This document shows positions 1 through 10,660 of a stretch of 64,000 nt of DNA, piece after piece. Position numbers and translations under genes: made by a program. How positions within the stretch are numbered: the stretch's first letter is position 1; every line of letters begins with the position of its first letter. Under the pieces are notes generated by a model that saw nothing but the letters and a program-made list of their open reading frames with translations, was not told the origin of the DNA and ran no database searches. This DNA comes from Novosphingobium percolationis (lineage in GTDB: Bacteria > Pseudomonadota > Alphaproteobacteria > Sphingomonadales > Sphingomonadaceae). The stretch covers positions 806,001 to 870,000 of the forward strand of contig NZ_JAILYM010000001.1 in the NCBI RefSeq assembly GCF_020179425.1, given 5' to 3'.

Positions 1-1
1 G

Positions 2-124
2 GCGCTTTACCTGACGGTCGCGGCGGGTTTGCTGGTGTTCGGGCTGTTCAGCCTGATCTGCGCGCGCTTCCGCGTGGTCCCGGCAATCGACGTGGTCGAC
101 GCCGCGAGAGCGCGGTTTAATTGA
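2..124 (+). CDS. C-terminal end of a membrane protein (5' cut by window edge)
   Basis: The frame starting at base 2 stays open for 40 codons and stops with TGA. It begins with a hydrophobic stretch of about 20 residues (ALYLTVAAGLLVFGLFSLIC), followed by a short Arg-containing tail ending in ARARFN. This looks like the last transmembrane helix and cytoplasmic tail of an integral membrane protein that starts upstream of the window. The other forward frame checked, starting at base 1, gives Arg/Gly-rich nonsense. The family cannot be named from this piece, and the reading is inferred from the hydrophobic profile alone. Confidence 0.5.
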   Translation, partial: ALYLTVAAGLLVFGLFSLICARFRVVPAIDVVDAARARFN

Positions 125-164
125 TCGGTTGACGAGGAACGGCGACGCGGGCAGCTTGGCGCCC

Positions 165-623
165 ATGCAGTATTACGAAGATATCGAACCCGGCAGCACC
201 GACCGTTTCGGTTCCTACGCCGTGACGCGCGAGGAAGTGATCGATTTCGCCTCGAAGTACGATCCGCAGCCCTTCCACCTCGACGACGAGGCCGCGAAGC
301 AGACCTATTTCGGCAGGCTTTCGGCAAGCGGCTGGCACACGTGCGCCATGACCATGGCGATGCTGGTCGAACAGCTCAGGCAGCATGAACAGGCGGGCCT
401 CGGCTCGCCCGGCGTGGACGAGCTGCGCTGGGTGAAGCCGGTCTATCCGGGTGACACGCTGACCGTGGAACGGCTGACGATCGACAAGAAGCGCAGCAAG
501 TCGCGCCCCGAGATGGGCAGTTTCCGCAACGAAGTCAAAGTGATGAACCAGCACGGCGAAATCGTGATGACAATGAAGTCGACCGGCTTCATCCGCACCC
601 GCCATCCCGACGGGACCGACTGA
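165..623 (+). CDS. MaoC-like (R)-specific enoyl-CoA hydratase family protein
   Basis: A 152-residue hot-dog fold protein of the MaoC family, which hydrates or dehydrates acyl-CoA thioesters in the cytoplasm. The N-terminus (MQYYEDIEPGST) is the usual opening of the family. The hydratase-type segment follows around residues 30-55, with DPQPFHLDDEAA and then FGRLSASGWHT, supplying the Asp/His pair typical of active members. The ATG at 165 was preferred to an in-frame TTG at 129, because the family start MxYxEDIExG begins exactly there. The substrate is not evident, and neighbours do not form a clear pathway. Single-domain MaoC proteins of this size in sphingomonads are usually linked to fatty-acid or polyhydroxyalkanoate metabolism, which is only a guess here. 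Confidence 0.85.
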   Translation: MQYYEDIEPGSTDRFGSYAVTREEVIDFASKYDPQPFHLDDEAAKQTYFGRLSASGWHTCAMTMAMLVEQLRQHEQAGLGSPGVDELRWVKPVYPGDTLTVERLTIDKKRSKSRPEMGSFRNEVKVMNQHGEIVMTMKSTGFIRTRHPDGTD

Positions 624-653
624 CCCGAACGGCACCTACATCGGCTTGCACAC

Positions 654-1145
654 CTACATGGGTTTGCACTGGGCCGAGCCCTTGCTGTCGTAGACCACCT
701 GATCGTGCGGGTCGGTGATGGTGAGGTGCGCATCGAACATCTCGACCGCGCCGTTGACGATCGACTTGCCGCCCTCGATCCTGGTCAGGCTCAACGCATA
801 TTCCTTGCCGCTATAGCGCGACCAGGCCTCTTGCGGCAGCCGGGCGCTGCCCTTGTCGGCGGCGAGCACGACGATCTTGCCGTCGAGCTTGATCACCGCA
901 CGCTCCCCTTGCGCCAGCGCCGTCGCGCCCATGCCGCCGCCATCGGCGACGAAGTTGCAGCCCGCCGCGATCAGCTTGTTGTCGCGGATGTCGAAATAGC
1001 CGATCGGCTGCGGATCGATCGGCTTGGCGGGCGGCCTGGCGTTCTGTGCCGCCTTGACCTGCGCGATGGCCTCTTCATCGCTTTGCCCGGGCTTGTCCGA
1101 ACAGGCGGCCAGGGCCAGGATCATCAACGGAAGCAGGCGGCGCAT
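654..1145 (-). CDS. Putative lipoprotein, function unknown
   Basis: A 163-residue protein with a short lipoprotein signal (MRRLLPLMILALAAC). The lipobox ends in LAAC, so Cys15 should be lipidated. The mature part has two further cysteines, one in AAGCNFVADGGG and one near the C-terminus in AQCKPM. It looks like a small soluble envelope domain with alternating beta-strand character. The frame stays open upstream of 1145, but only the ATG at 1145 gives a sensible signal peptide. It converges with the MaoC gene on its left. I do not recognise the family beyond the lipoprotein signal. Confidence 0.75.
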   Translation of the reverse strand: MRRLLPLMILALAACSDKPGQSDEEAIAQVKAAQNARPPAKPIDPQPIGYFDIRDNKLIAAGCNFVADGGGMGATALAQGERAVIKLDGKIVVLAADKGSARLPQEAWSRYSGKEYALSLTRIEGGKSIVNGAVEMFDAHLTITDPHDQVVYDSKGSAQCKPM

Positions 1146-1253
1146 GGGGGTCCTCTCGGCTGTTTGCGGCCAGCCTATCGCAAATGCGCATTGCGGCAAG
1201 GGGGCGGGCGGAGTGTGATCGGGCCAGAACACAAGTGGCAGGAGAGGCCCGGC

Positions 1254-1850
1254 ATGACGCGCATTTCGATGATCGAACACGAAGGCTGGAGCGAGGCCCT
1301 GCGCGTCGCGACCAACCCCGAGGCAATGACGCCGCTCGAACGCGGCACGCTGCGGATCATGGCGCACAAGCCCGAAACCTCGCTGGGCTTCGTCGGCTTT
1401 TTCGGCGCGCTGCGGGCCGAGCGCACCCTGCCCGAGCGCCTGACCGAGCTGATGCGGCTGCGCATCGCCTTCCACAACCAGTGCCGCAGTTGCATGGCGG
1501 TGCGTTATTCGGCGGCGGCGGAGGATGGCGTGGACGAGGCGCTGGTCTGCTCGCTCGAACGGCCCGCCGAGGCAGAGAACCTGAGCGAACGCGAAAAGCT
1601 GGCGATCGATTATGGCGAGCGGCTGGCGACCAACCACCTCTCGCTCGACGATGGCTATTACGCGAAGCTGAAGGAACACTTCCGCGAACCGGAGATCGTC
1701 GAGCTGGGCATCTTTGCCGCGCTCTGCGTCGGCTTCGGGCGGCTGGGCGCGAGCTGGGACATGGTCGAGGAACTGCCCAAGGCATTTCAGGAGCGCGAGG
1801 GCGGACCGATTGCGCCTTGGGGGCAGAGCGAGCTGGTGGGGGTGCGGTAG
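1254..1850 (+). CDS. Carboxymuconolactone decarboxylase / AhpD-like family protein
   Basis: A 198-residue all-helical protein of the carboxymuconolactone decarboxylase superfamily. Residues ~55-85 carry the hallmark segment LTELMRLRIAFHNQCRSCMAVRY, split here as LTELMRLRIAFH and NQCRSCMAVRY. It holds the CxxC pair that AhpD-type peroxidase partners use as a redox disulfide. A good Shine-Dalgarno (AGGAGA) lies ~10 bases before the ATG. The second half (GFGRLGASWDMVEELP) resembles carboxymuconolactone-decarboxylase-like proteins of unknown role in sphingomonads. A peroxide or thiol-redox function is plausible. True carboxymuconolactone decarboxylation is not indicated, since no protocatechuate genes are nearby. 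Confidence 0.85.
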   Translation: MTRISMIEHEGWSEALRVATNPEAMTPLERGTLRIMAHKPETSLGFVGFFGALRAERTLPERLTELMRLRIAFHNQCRSCMAVRYSAAAEDGVDEALVCSLERPAEAENLSEREKLAIDYGERLATNHLSLDDGYYAKLKEHFREPEIVELGIFAALCVGFGRLGASWDMVEELPKAFQEREGGPIAPWGQSELVGVR

Positions 1851-1900
1851 CATTTACCCTCCTCCACCCTCAGGGCTGACGGAAGGGTAATCGGCGCGCC

Positions 1901-4946
<3,046 letters not shown>

Positions 4947-5017
4947 ACGGCGGGTTCACACGGGAATGCACACCAGCGACTGCGAGCGGTCGGGCGCGGT
5001 TCGAAGGGGTAGTTGAC

Positions 5018-5929
5018 ATGGCGCGGTCGCAGGACCGGCGTCCGGGCTTTTCACGCAGGGCGCAGGTCGGGATCTTCACCGGCTACGTGATCGCGGTGCT
5101 TGGCGTGGTGCTGGGCGCGGGACTGCTCGTCGTGTCGCTGTTCAACCCGGGTGCTTTCGCGTTCGCCCGCGCCGGTGCCGCCGAAGTGGCGCGGCCCGTG
5201 GGCCAGGCCGGCGCGGAAACGCGCGTGGCAAGCCAGGGGCTGTTCGCAGGCATCGCCGCCTACCTCAACGCAGGGCGGCAGAATGCCGAGCTTTCGCGCG
5301 AAGTCGCCGCCGCGCGCGCCAATGCGGTGACGATGCGCGCGATCGAAGGCGAAAATCGCCGGCTGAAGGCGCTGCTGGGCATTGCCGAGGCCCCGCCCCG
5401 CCCCGTGGCCGCAGCACGCCTGATCGGCTCGACATCGGCCAGCGCGCGGCGCTTTGCGGTGATCTCGGTCGGCAGCAACCAGGGCGTGCGCGCGGGCCAG
5501 CCGGTGCGCAGCGGCAGCGGGCTGATCGGCCGCGTGGTCGAAACAGGGCCCGACACCGCGCGCGTGCTACTGGTGACCGACCCCGACAACGTCGTGCCGG
5601 TGCGCCGCGCCAATGACGGCCTGCCCGCCTTCATCCAGGGCGGATCGAACGGGCGGATCGAGATCCGCCTGATCAACATGGGGGTCAACCCGCTGCACAA
5701 GGGCGACGTGTTCGTGACCTCGGGCTCGGGCGGGATCTACCCGCCGGGGATCCCGGTGGCCGTCGCGACCGAACCGCATCGCGACGGTGCGACCGGGCAC
5801 TTGGCCAGCGATCCCTCGGACGCCGACTACGTGCTGGTGCTGCCGGTCTATCAGGCCAATGCCGTCGCCGCCCTGCAGGCGAGCGAGAAGGCCGCACCGC
5901 CCCCGCCCACCGACGACGGCGCGCCGTGA
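5018..5929 (+). CDS. mreC: Rod-shape determining protein MreC
   Basis: A 303-residue periplasmic scaffold of the elongasome. A single transmembrane helix at ~20-45 (YVIAVLGVVLGAGLLVVSLF) anchors it. A coiled-coil segment at ~90-125 (NAELSREVAAARANAVTMR) is followed by the double beta-barrel domain seen across MreC (VGSNQGVRAGQPV, GLIGRVVETGP, TSGSGGIYPPGIPVAV). The C-terminus is a short Pro/Ala-rich tail. The ATG at 5018 sits behind GAAGGGG. It follows mreB by 71 bases, and its stop overlaps the GTG start of mreD (GTGA), implying translational coupling. Confidence 0.97.
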   Translation: MARSQDRRPGFSRRAQVGIFTGYVIAVLGVVLGAGLLVVSLFNPGAFAFARAGAAEVARPVGQAGAETRVASQGLFAGIAAYLNAGRQNAELSREVAAARANAVTMRAIEGENRRLKALLGIAEAPPRPVAAARLIGSTSASARRFAVISVGSNQGVRAGQPVRSGSGLIGRVVETGPDTARVLLVTDPDNVVPVRRANDGLPAFIQGGSNGRIEIRLINMGVNPLHKGDVFVTSGSGGIYPPGIPVAVATEPHRDGATGHLASDPSDADYVLVLPVYQANAVAALQASEKAAPPPPTDDGAP

Positions 5930-6477
5930 TCGGCACGCGCGAATCGCTGCGATCGGGCCGCGCGCGCGCGCGGATCAACCGCGCGCCCTCACCGCTGCTG
6001 GCGATCGGGCTGCCCTGGGCCTCGATCATGCTGGCGTCGATGGTCACGTTTTCGCCGATCATCGCCTCGGCCCCGGTGCTGCCGCCGCTGTCGTTCATGG
6101 TGCTGCTCGCCTGGCGGATGCTGCGCCCCACGCTGCTCCCGATCTGGGCCGGTCTGCCGCTGGGCGCGTGGGACGACCTCTATAGCGGCCAGCCCTTCGG
6201 CAGCGGCATCGTGCTGTGGTCTGCAGCGATGCTGGCGATGGAGGCGATCGACGGGCGCTTTCTGTGGCGCGGTTTCGTGCAGGACTGGCTGGCAGGCTCG
6301 GCGCTGCTGGCGGGCTACCTGCTGCTGGCGGCAGGGTTTGCGGGCATCGCGGCAGGCTATCCGCTGCCGATGACGGTGGGGCCGCAGCTGCTGCTGGCGG
6401 TGGTGCTGTTCCCGCCGGTGACGCGCATTGTCGCGATGCTCGACCGGGTGCGGCTGCTGCCGCTCAAGCGGATCTGA
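5926..6477 (+). CDS. mreD: Rod-shape determining membrane protein MreD
   Basis: A 183-residue polytopic inner-membrane protein of the elongasome. It has about five hydrophobic segments (for example LPWASIMLASMVTFSPII, LPLGAWDDLYSGQPFG followed by GSGIVLWSAAML, and LLAGYLLLAAGFAGIAAGY). The GLPLGAWDDLYSGQPFGS loop is typical of alphaproteobacterial MreD. The start is GTG, inside the mreC stop (GTGA overlap). MreD has weak sequence conservation, so position in the operon carries much of the assignment. It is followed after 23 bases by mrdA. Confidence 0.93.
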   Translation: MIGTRESLRSGRARARINRAPSPLLAIGLPWASIMLASMVTFSPIIASAPVLPPLSFMVLLAWRMLRPTLLPIWAGLPLGAWDDLYSGQPFGSGIVLWSAAMLAMEAIDGRFLWRGFVQDWLAGSALLAGYLLLAAGFAGIAAGYPLPMTVGPQLLLAVVLFPPVTRIVAMLDRVRLLPLKRI

Positions 6478-6500
6478 TCGCGGTGAAGGCCAAGCTGCCG

Positions 6501-8558
6501 ATGACCTCGGCGATCCTCACCAACAAGTTCGAGCGGCGCACCTTCGTGCTCGGCATGGGGCAGGCGACGGTGGGCATGCTGCTGGCGGCGCGGCTGGGCT
6601 ACCTGTCGGTGGCGGAGAACGCCAAGTATCGCGCGGCGTCCGAGAGCAACCGCGTCAACCTGACGCTGATCCCGCCCCGGCGCGGCTGGGTGCTCGACCG
6701 GCGCGGCGCGGCGCTGGCGTCAAACCGCGCGGACTTCCGCGTCGACCTGATCCCCGACCGCGTGGTCGATGCCGATGCGACGCTGGCGACGCTGGGCCCG
6801 CTGCTGGGCCTGACCGCCGACAAGGTGGACGACATCAAGGCGCGGCTGGAAAAGGCGCGCGGGTTCCAGCCGGTCGAAGTCGGCTCGAACCTCGATTGGG
6901 ACAAGTTCGCCGCCGTGTCGGTGCGCCTGCCCGAACTGCCGGGCGTCATCCCGCAGCGCGGTTATTCGCGGTTCTACCCGACCGGGCCCTCGGTCGGCCA
7001 CCTCGTCGGCTATGTCGGCCCCGCCTCGGCCGACGATTACGAGCGCGAGCGCAACCCGCTGCTGATCACGCCGGGGTTCAAGATCGGCAAGGACGGCCTC
7101 GAAAAGCATTTCGAAGAACGCCTGCGCGGCGTGCCCGGCGCGCGGCGTGTCGAGGCTACCGCCAGCGGGCGCGTGGTGCGCGACTTGGGCACGCGCGAGG
7201 ACGTGCCGGGCAAGCCGATCCAGCTGACGATCATGGCCGGCCTGCAGGACTATGCCGCGCGGCGCATCGGCCTGGAAAGCGGCTCGGTGGTGGTGATGGA
7301 CTGCCTGACCGGCGACGTGCTGGCGATGGTCTCGATGCCCAGCTTCGATCCCAATTCGTTCAGCGACGGCATCGGCCGCATCGAATGGAAGATGCTGTCC
7401 GAAGACGACCACGTGCCCTTGCGCAACAAGGTTCTACGCGGGCTGTACCCGCCGGGATCGACGGTCAAGCCGATGGTGGCGCTCTCGTTCCTCGAAGCGG
7501 GGCTCGATCCCAGCGCCAGCGTCAATTGCGTCGGCGGCCTGCGCGTGGGCAACCGCGTGTTCCACTGCTGGAACCATCGCGGCCACGGCAGCGTCGACAT
7601 GGCCAAGGGCATCTACCAGTCGTGCGACGTGTACTTCTACCACTTTGCGCAGGCCATCGGCATGGACACCATCGCCAAGATGGCGCGGCGGCTGGGGCTG
7701 GGGCAGGAATTCGAGATGCCCTATCCGGGGCAGTCCTATGGCACCGTGCCCGATCCGGCGTGGAAGCTGCGCAAGTACAAGAAGGAATGGGCGATCTACG
7801 ACACCGTCAATGCGACGATCGGCCAGGGCTACATGCTGGTCAATCCGTTGCAGCAGGCGGTCATGGCCTCGCGGCTGGCCTCGGGGCTTGAGCTGAAGCC
7901 GCGCCTGCTGCTCGATCGCCACGCCCCGCCGCCGCGCTCGATGGGATTTTCCCAGCAGCACCTCGACCTGATCCATTCGGCGATGAACGAAGTGGTCAAC
8001 GGACGCGGCACCGCGGGCCATGCGCGCCTGCCCATCGCCAACGTGCAGATGGCGGGCAAGACCGGCACCGCGCAAGTCGTCGGTCTCAACATCGGCAACG
8101 GCAAGGGCGGCCAGTGGAAGCACCGCGACCACGGCCACTTCATCTGCTTCGCGCCCTTCGACAAGCCTCGCTATGCCTGCGCGGTGGTGATCGAGCATGG
8201 CGGCGGCAGTCCGTCGGCCTATCCCATCGCGCGCGACGTGATGACCTACCTGTTCGATCCGGCCAAGGCGATGGAAGTGCTCGAAGGCTTCGAAAAGCAG
8301 TGGGGCGGCGACGTGCGCACGCGGATGCGCGCGAAGTACGACGCATATGCCGCAAAGTTCGGCACCACCGCGCCCGCCGCGCCCGACGAGGAGCAGGCCG
8401 CGCAGGAAGTCGCCGCCGAGAACAAGCCCGCGCCCGAACCGACCGCCGCGCAGACCGACGCCGCCGCGCCCGCCCCCGAGCCGGAGCCCGCGCCTGTCGC
8501 GACGCCCACACCCGCCGCAGTGCCCTCCCCGGCGCCCACGCCGACGCCCGGAACCTGA
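6501..8558 (+). CDS. mrdA: Penicillin-binding protein 2, elongasome transpeptidase
   Basis: Class B PBP that cross-links septum-independent peptidoglycan, paired with RodA. An N-terminal membrane anchor (~15-35) is followed by the dimerisation/pedestal region and the transpeptidase. The catalytic serine is in GSTVKPM (SxxK, ~residue 320), the second motif is SCD within YQSCDVYFYH, and the third is KTG in AGKTGTAQVV. At 685 aa it is longer than usual because of a Pro/Ala/Glu-rich, low-complexity tail covering the last ~70 residues after AYAAKFG. An alternative GTG at 6483 lies only 5 bases after mreD. The ATG at 6501 is favoured because GAAGG precedes it at a reasonable distance. Confidence 0.96.
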   Translation: MTSAILTNKFERRTFVLGMGQATVGMLLAARLGYLSVAENAKYRAASESNRVNLTLIPPRRGWVLDRRGAALASNRADFRVDLIPDRVVDADATLATLGPLLGLTADKVDDIKARLEKARGFQPVEVGSNLDWDKFAAVSVRLPELPGVIPQRGYSRFYPTGPSVGHLVGYVGPASADDYERERNPLLITPGFKIGKDGLEKHFEERLRGVPGARRVEATASGRVVRDLGTREDVPGKPIQLTIMAGLQDYAARRIGLESGSVVVMDCLTGDVLAMVSMPSFDPNSFSDGIGRIEWKMLSEDDHVPLRNKVLRGLYPPGSTVKPMVALSFLEAGLDPSASVNCVGGLRVGNRVFHCWNHRGHGSVDMAKGIYQSCDVYFYHFAQAIGMDTIAKMARRLGLGQEFEMPYPGQSYGTVPDPAWKLRKYKKEWAIYDTVNATIGQGYMLVNPLQQAVMASRLASGLELKPRLLLDRHAPPPRSMGFSQQHLDLIHSAMNEVVNGRGTAGHARLPIANVQMAGKTGTAQVVGLNIGNGKGGQWKHRDHGHFICFAPFDKPRYACAVVIEHGGGSPSAYPIARDVMTYLFDPAKAMEVLEGFEKQWGGDVRTRMRAKYDAYAAKFGTTAPAAPDEEQAAQEVAAENKPAPEPTAAQTDAAAPAPEPEPAPVATPTPAAVPSPAPTPTPGT

Positions 8559-8560
8559 CG

Positions 8561-9676
8561 ATGCAGCGCGCCTACATCCCGCAGGCGATCGCGCGGCAGC
8601 CCTGGCGGGTGATCCTGCCGCTGCTGGCGCTGGTCGTGTTCGGCTCTCTCGTCCTTTATTCGGCGGCGGGCGGCAACATCCGTCCCTGGGCGGGGATGCA
8701 CGTGGCGCGCTTCTTCGTGTTCCTGGTCATGGCCGCGCTGATCGCGCGGGTGCCGCAGGAGTGGTTCAAGCGCGCGGCGCTGCCGATCTACGGCATTCTG
8801 TGCGTGCTGCTGGTGCTGGTGGAACTGATCGGCGGCATCGGCGGGGGAAGCCAGCGCTGGCTGAACCTGGGCTTCATGACCTTGCAGCCGAGCGAGCTGA
8901 TGAAACCGGGCATCGTGCTGGTGCTGGCGTGGTTCTACAGCGTGTTGCCGGTGGGCGAGGTCAACGGCTGGCGCGCGATTGCGCCCGCCGTGCTGCTGCT
9001 GGGGTTTCCGGCGGGGCTGGTGATGCTGCAGCCCGACCTTGGCACCGGGCTTGCCATCAGCTTCGGCGCGGTGGTGATGATGTTTCTGGCGGGCCTGCCG
9101 CTGCGCCTGTTCATCGGCGGCGCGCTGGCGGGCGCCATCGTCGCGCCGATCGCGTTCTTCACGCTGCTGCACGATTACCAGCGCAAGCGGGTGCTGGTGT
9201 TCATGGACCCGGAAAGCGACCCGCTGGGATCGGGCTACCACATCACCCAGTCGAAGATCGCGATCGGTTCGGGCGGGTTCCTGGGCAAAGGCTTCGGCCA
9301 TGGCTCGCAAAGCCACCTCGACTACCTGCCCGAAGCGCACACCGACTTCGTGTTCGCGACGATGAGCGAGGAATGGGGGATGCTGGGCGGGCTGTTCGTG
9401 CTCGCGGTGTTTGCGCTGGTGTTCCACTGGGGGCTGAAGGTGGCAATGAACGCGCCGGACCGCTTCTCGCGCCTGTTGGCGGCGGGGATGGTCACGACGA
9501 TCTTCTTCTATGTCTGCATCAACCTGATGATGGTGATGGGCCTGGCCCCCGTGGTGGGCATCCCGCTGCCGTTCATGAGCCATGGCGGCTCGTCGATGAT
9601 GACCAACATGATCTGCATCGGCACGATCATGGCGGTCGATCGCTGGTCGCGCCGCAGCGGCACCGGACTTCTGTAG
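8561..9676 (+). CDS. rodA: SEDS peptidoglycan glycosyltransferase RodA
   Basis: A 371-residue SEDS-family polymerase that builds glycan strands for PBP2. About ten transmembrane helices are apparent. Characteristic segments include GGSQRWLNLGFMTLQPSE, LQPDLGTGLAISFG (with the conserved DLG), THTDF-like AHTDFVFATMSEEWG, and the C-terminal PLPFMSHGGSSMM signature of SEDS proteins. It starts 2 bases after the mrdA stop, so the PBP2-RodA pair is co-translated. It is the last gene of the elongasome operon. No strong hairpin follows, and the next genes are tRNAs with their own likely promoter. Confidence 0.97.
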   Translation: MQRAYIPQAIARQPWRVILPLLALVVFGSLVLYSAAGGNIRPWAGMHVARFFVFLVMAALIARVPQEWFKRAALPIYGILCVLLVLVELIGGIGGGSQRWLNLGFMTLQPSELMKPGIVLVLAWFYSVLPVGEVNGWRAIAPAVLLLGFPAGLVMLQPDLGTGLAISFGAVVMMFLAGLPLRLFIGGALAGAIVAPIAFFTLLHDYQRKRVLVFMDPESDPLGSGYHITQSKIAIGSGGFLGKGFGHGSQSHLDYLPEAHTDFVFATMSEEWGMLGGLFVLAVFALVFHWGLKVAMNAPDRFSRLLAAGMVTTIFFYVCINLMMVMGLAPVVGIPLPFMSHGGSSMMTNMICIGTIMAVDRWSRRSGTGLL

Positions 9677-9695
9677 GAAAGTTGCAATTTTCCTC

Positions 9696-9723
9696 TTGGC
9701 AGGCGCGCCAGAATCGTTATGGG
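9696..9723 (+). promoter_or_regulatory. Candidate promoter of the tandem tRNA-Lys genes
   Basis: TTGGCA at 9696 and TATGGG at 9718 are separated by 16 bases, about 40 bases before the first tRNA. The GC-rich stretch right after the -10 (GGGGGCGGC) resembles the discriminator of stable-RNA promoters. This is motif matching only. Confidence 0.35.
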
Positions 9724-9760
9724 GGCGGCTCCCGGCGCGACCAAACGCCGATACGGGAAT

Positions 9761-9836
<76 letters not shown>

Positions 9837-9859
9837 TTCCCCTTCCCGATACGGGATAC

Positions 9860-9935
<76 letters not shown>

Positions 9936-10040
9936 CCCCCTTTGCCATGACCTGACGAAAAGGTGCGGTTCGCACCGCCCTGCCCCGCGCCTATCTCCGT
10001 AAGCCATGCCCGCAACGGGCGCTGTGAGAGGAGACTGGAG

Positions 10041-10382
10041 ATGGAACGCATCACGCTGTGGGGCTGGATCGATTTCGACGGCAAGGACGCGGCCACGATC
10101 GTGCGGGGCGCAACGCACCTGATCGCCCCGACGTATGGCGAGCAGGGCTGCGTGCACTACGTGTGGACCGCAGACCCTGTGCAGACGCATCGCGTGTGGG
10201 TGTTCGAGGAATGGGAGCGCGTGGAGGATCTTCAGGCGCATCTCGACGGCCAGCTCTATCGCGACATGGCGGGATACCTGGCGGACGCCGGGATGACCGG
10301 GGCGGACGTCAACAAGTACCGCGTCGATGCCAAGCAACCGGTCTACGACGGTTCGGGCGCGCCCAAGGCCCAGTTCGACTGA
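10041..10382 (+). CDS. Antibiotic biosynthesis monooxygenase (ABM) fold protein
   Basis: A 113-residue single-domain protein with the dimeric alpha/beta-barrel pattern of ABM proteins. The strand MERITLWGWIDF opens it, a helix region with APTYGEQGCVHYVW follows, and then the typical segment HRVWVFEEWERVEDLQAHL. This fold is found in quinol monooxygenases (YgiN-like), heme-degrading enzymes and many uncharacterised proteins, so the substrate is open. The Shine-Dalgarno (GAGAGGAGA) is strong. It stands alone after the tRNAs and converges with the TonB-dependent receptor gene. Confidence 0.8.
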   Translation: MERITLWGWIDFDGKDAATIVRGATHLIAPTYGEQGCVHYVWTADPVQTHRVWVFEEWERVEDLQAHLDGQLYRDMAGYLADAGMTGADVNKYRVDAKQPVYDGSGAPKAQFD

Positions 10383-10410
10383 TCGGGGCGGTGGGCTGAT
10401 ATCGGCCCAC

Positions 10411-10482
10411 CCAGCCCCCTCCGGCTTGCGGGAGGGGAGATAGGAGAACTGCTCTTCCCCTGCCGCAAGCGGGAGGGGCGCG
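10411..10482. repeat. Pair of GC-rich stem-loops, REP-like intergenic repeat
   Basis: Two related hairpins lie in tandem between convergent genes. The first has arms CCCCTCC and GGAGGGG around a GGCTTGCG-type loop. The second has CCCCTGCCGC and GCGGGAGGGG around AA, with one mismatch. Both share the CTTGCGGGAGGGG / CCGCAAGCGGGAGGGG core. Such cores recur in intergenic spaces of sphingomonad genomes (from memory). They may also help terminate the gene ending at 10382. Confidence 0.6.
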
Positions 10483-10573
10483 AGACTTGCGCTTGCGCAG
10501 CAAGCGTTAGTCGCAGCGGGGCGGGCCGCACCACAGGCGGCGCCTGTCCAATCGTATCGCTTGCCAACACCCC

Positions 10574-10608
10574 CCAAAGAAGAAGCGCCGGAGGTTTCCC
10601 CCCGGCGC
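10574..10608 (-). terminator. Rho-independent terminator of the TonB-dependent receptor gene
   Basis: On the minus strand a 10-bp stem GCGCCGGGGG/CCTCCGGCGC (one G-T pair) closes a GAAA tetraloop and is followed by TTCTTCTTT. It lies ~50 bases after the receptor stop codon. Confidence 0.85.
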
Positions 10609-10660
10609 CAGTCTGTCCGGTCCCGTGGCTGGACCGGCCCCTGTTATGCTGGTGTCACGC

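Noticed and set aside
1146..1853. N-terminal extension of the lipoprotein gene ending at 654
   Set aside because: The extra residues lie antisense to the carboxymuconolactone-decarboxylase-like gene and would bury the lipoprotein signal.
10383..10660. A small gene between the ABM protein and the TonB-dependent receptor
   Set aside because: The frames here are Arg/Pro/Gly-rich and run through hairpins; the region is explained by REP-like stem-loops and a terminator.
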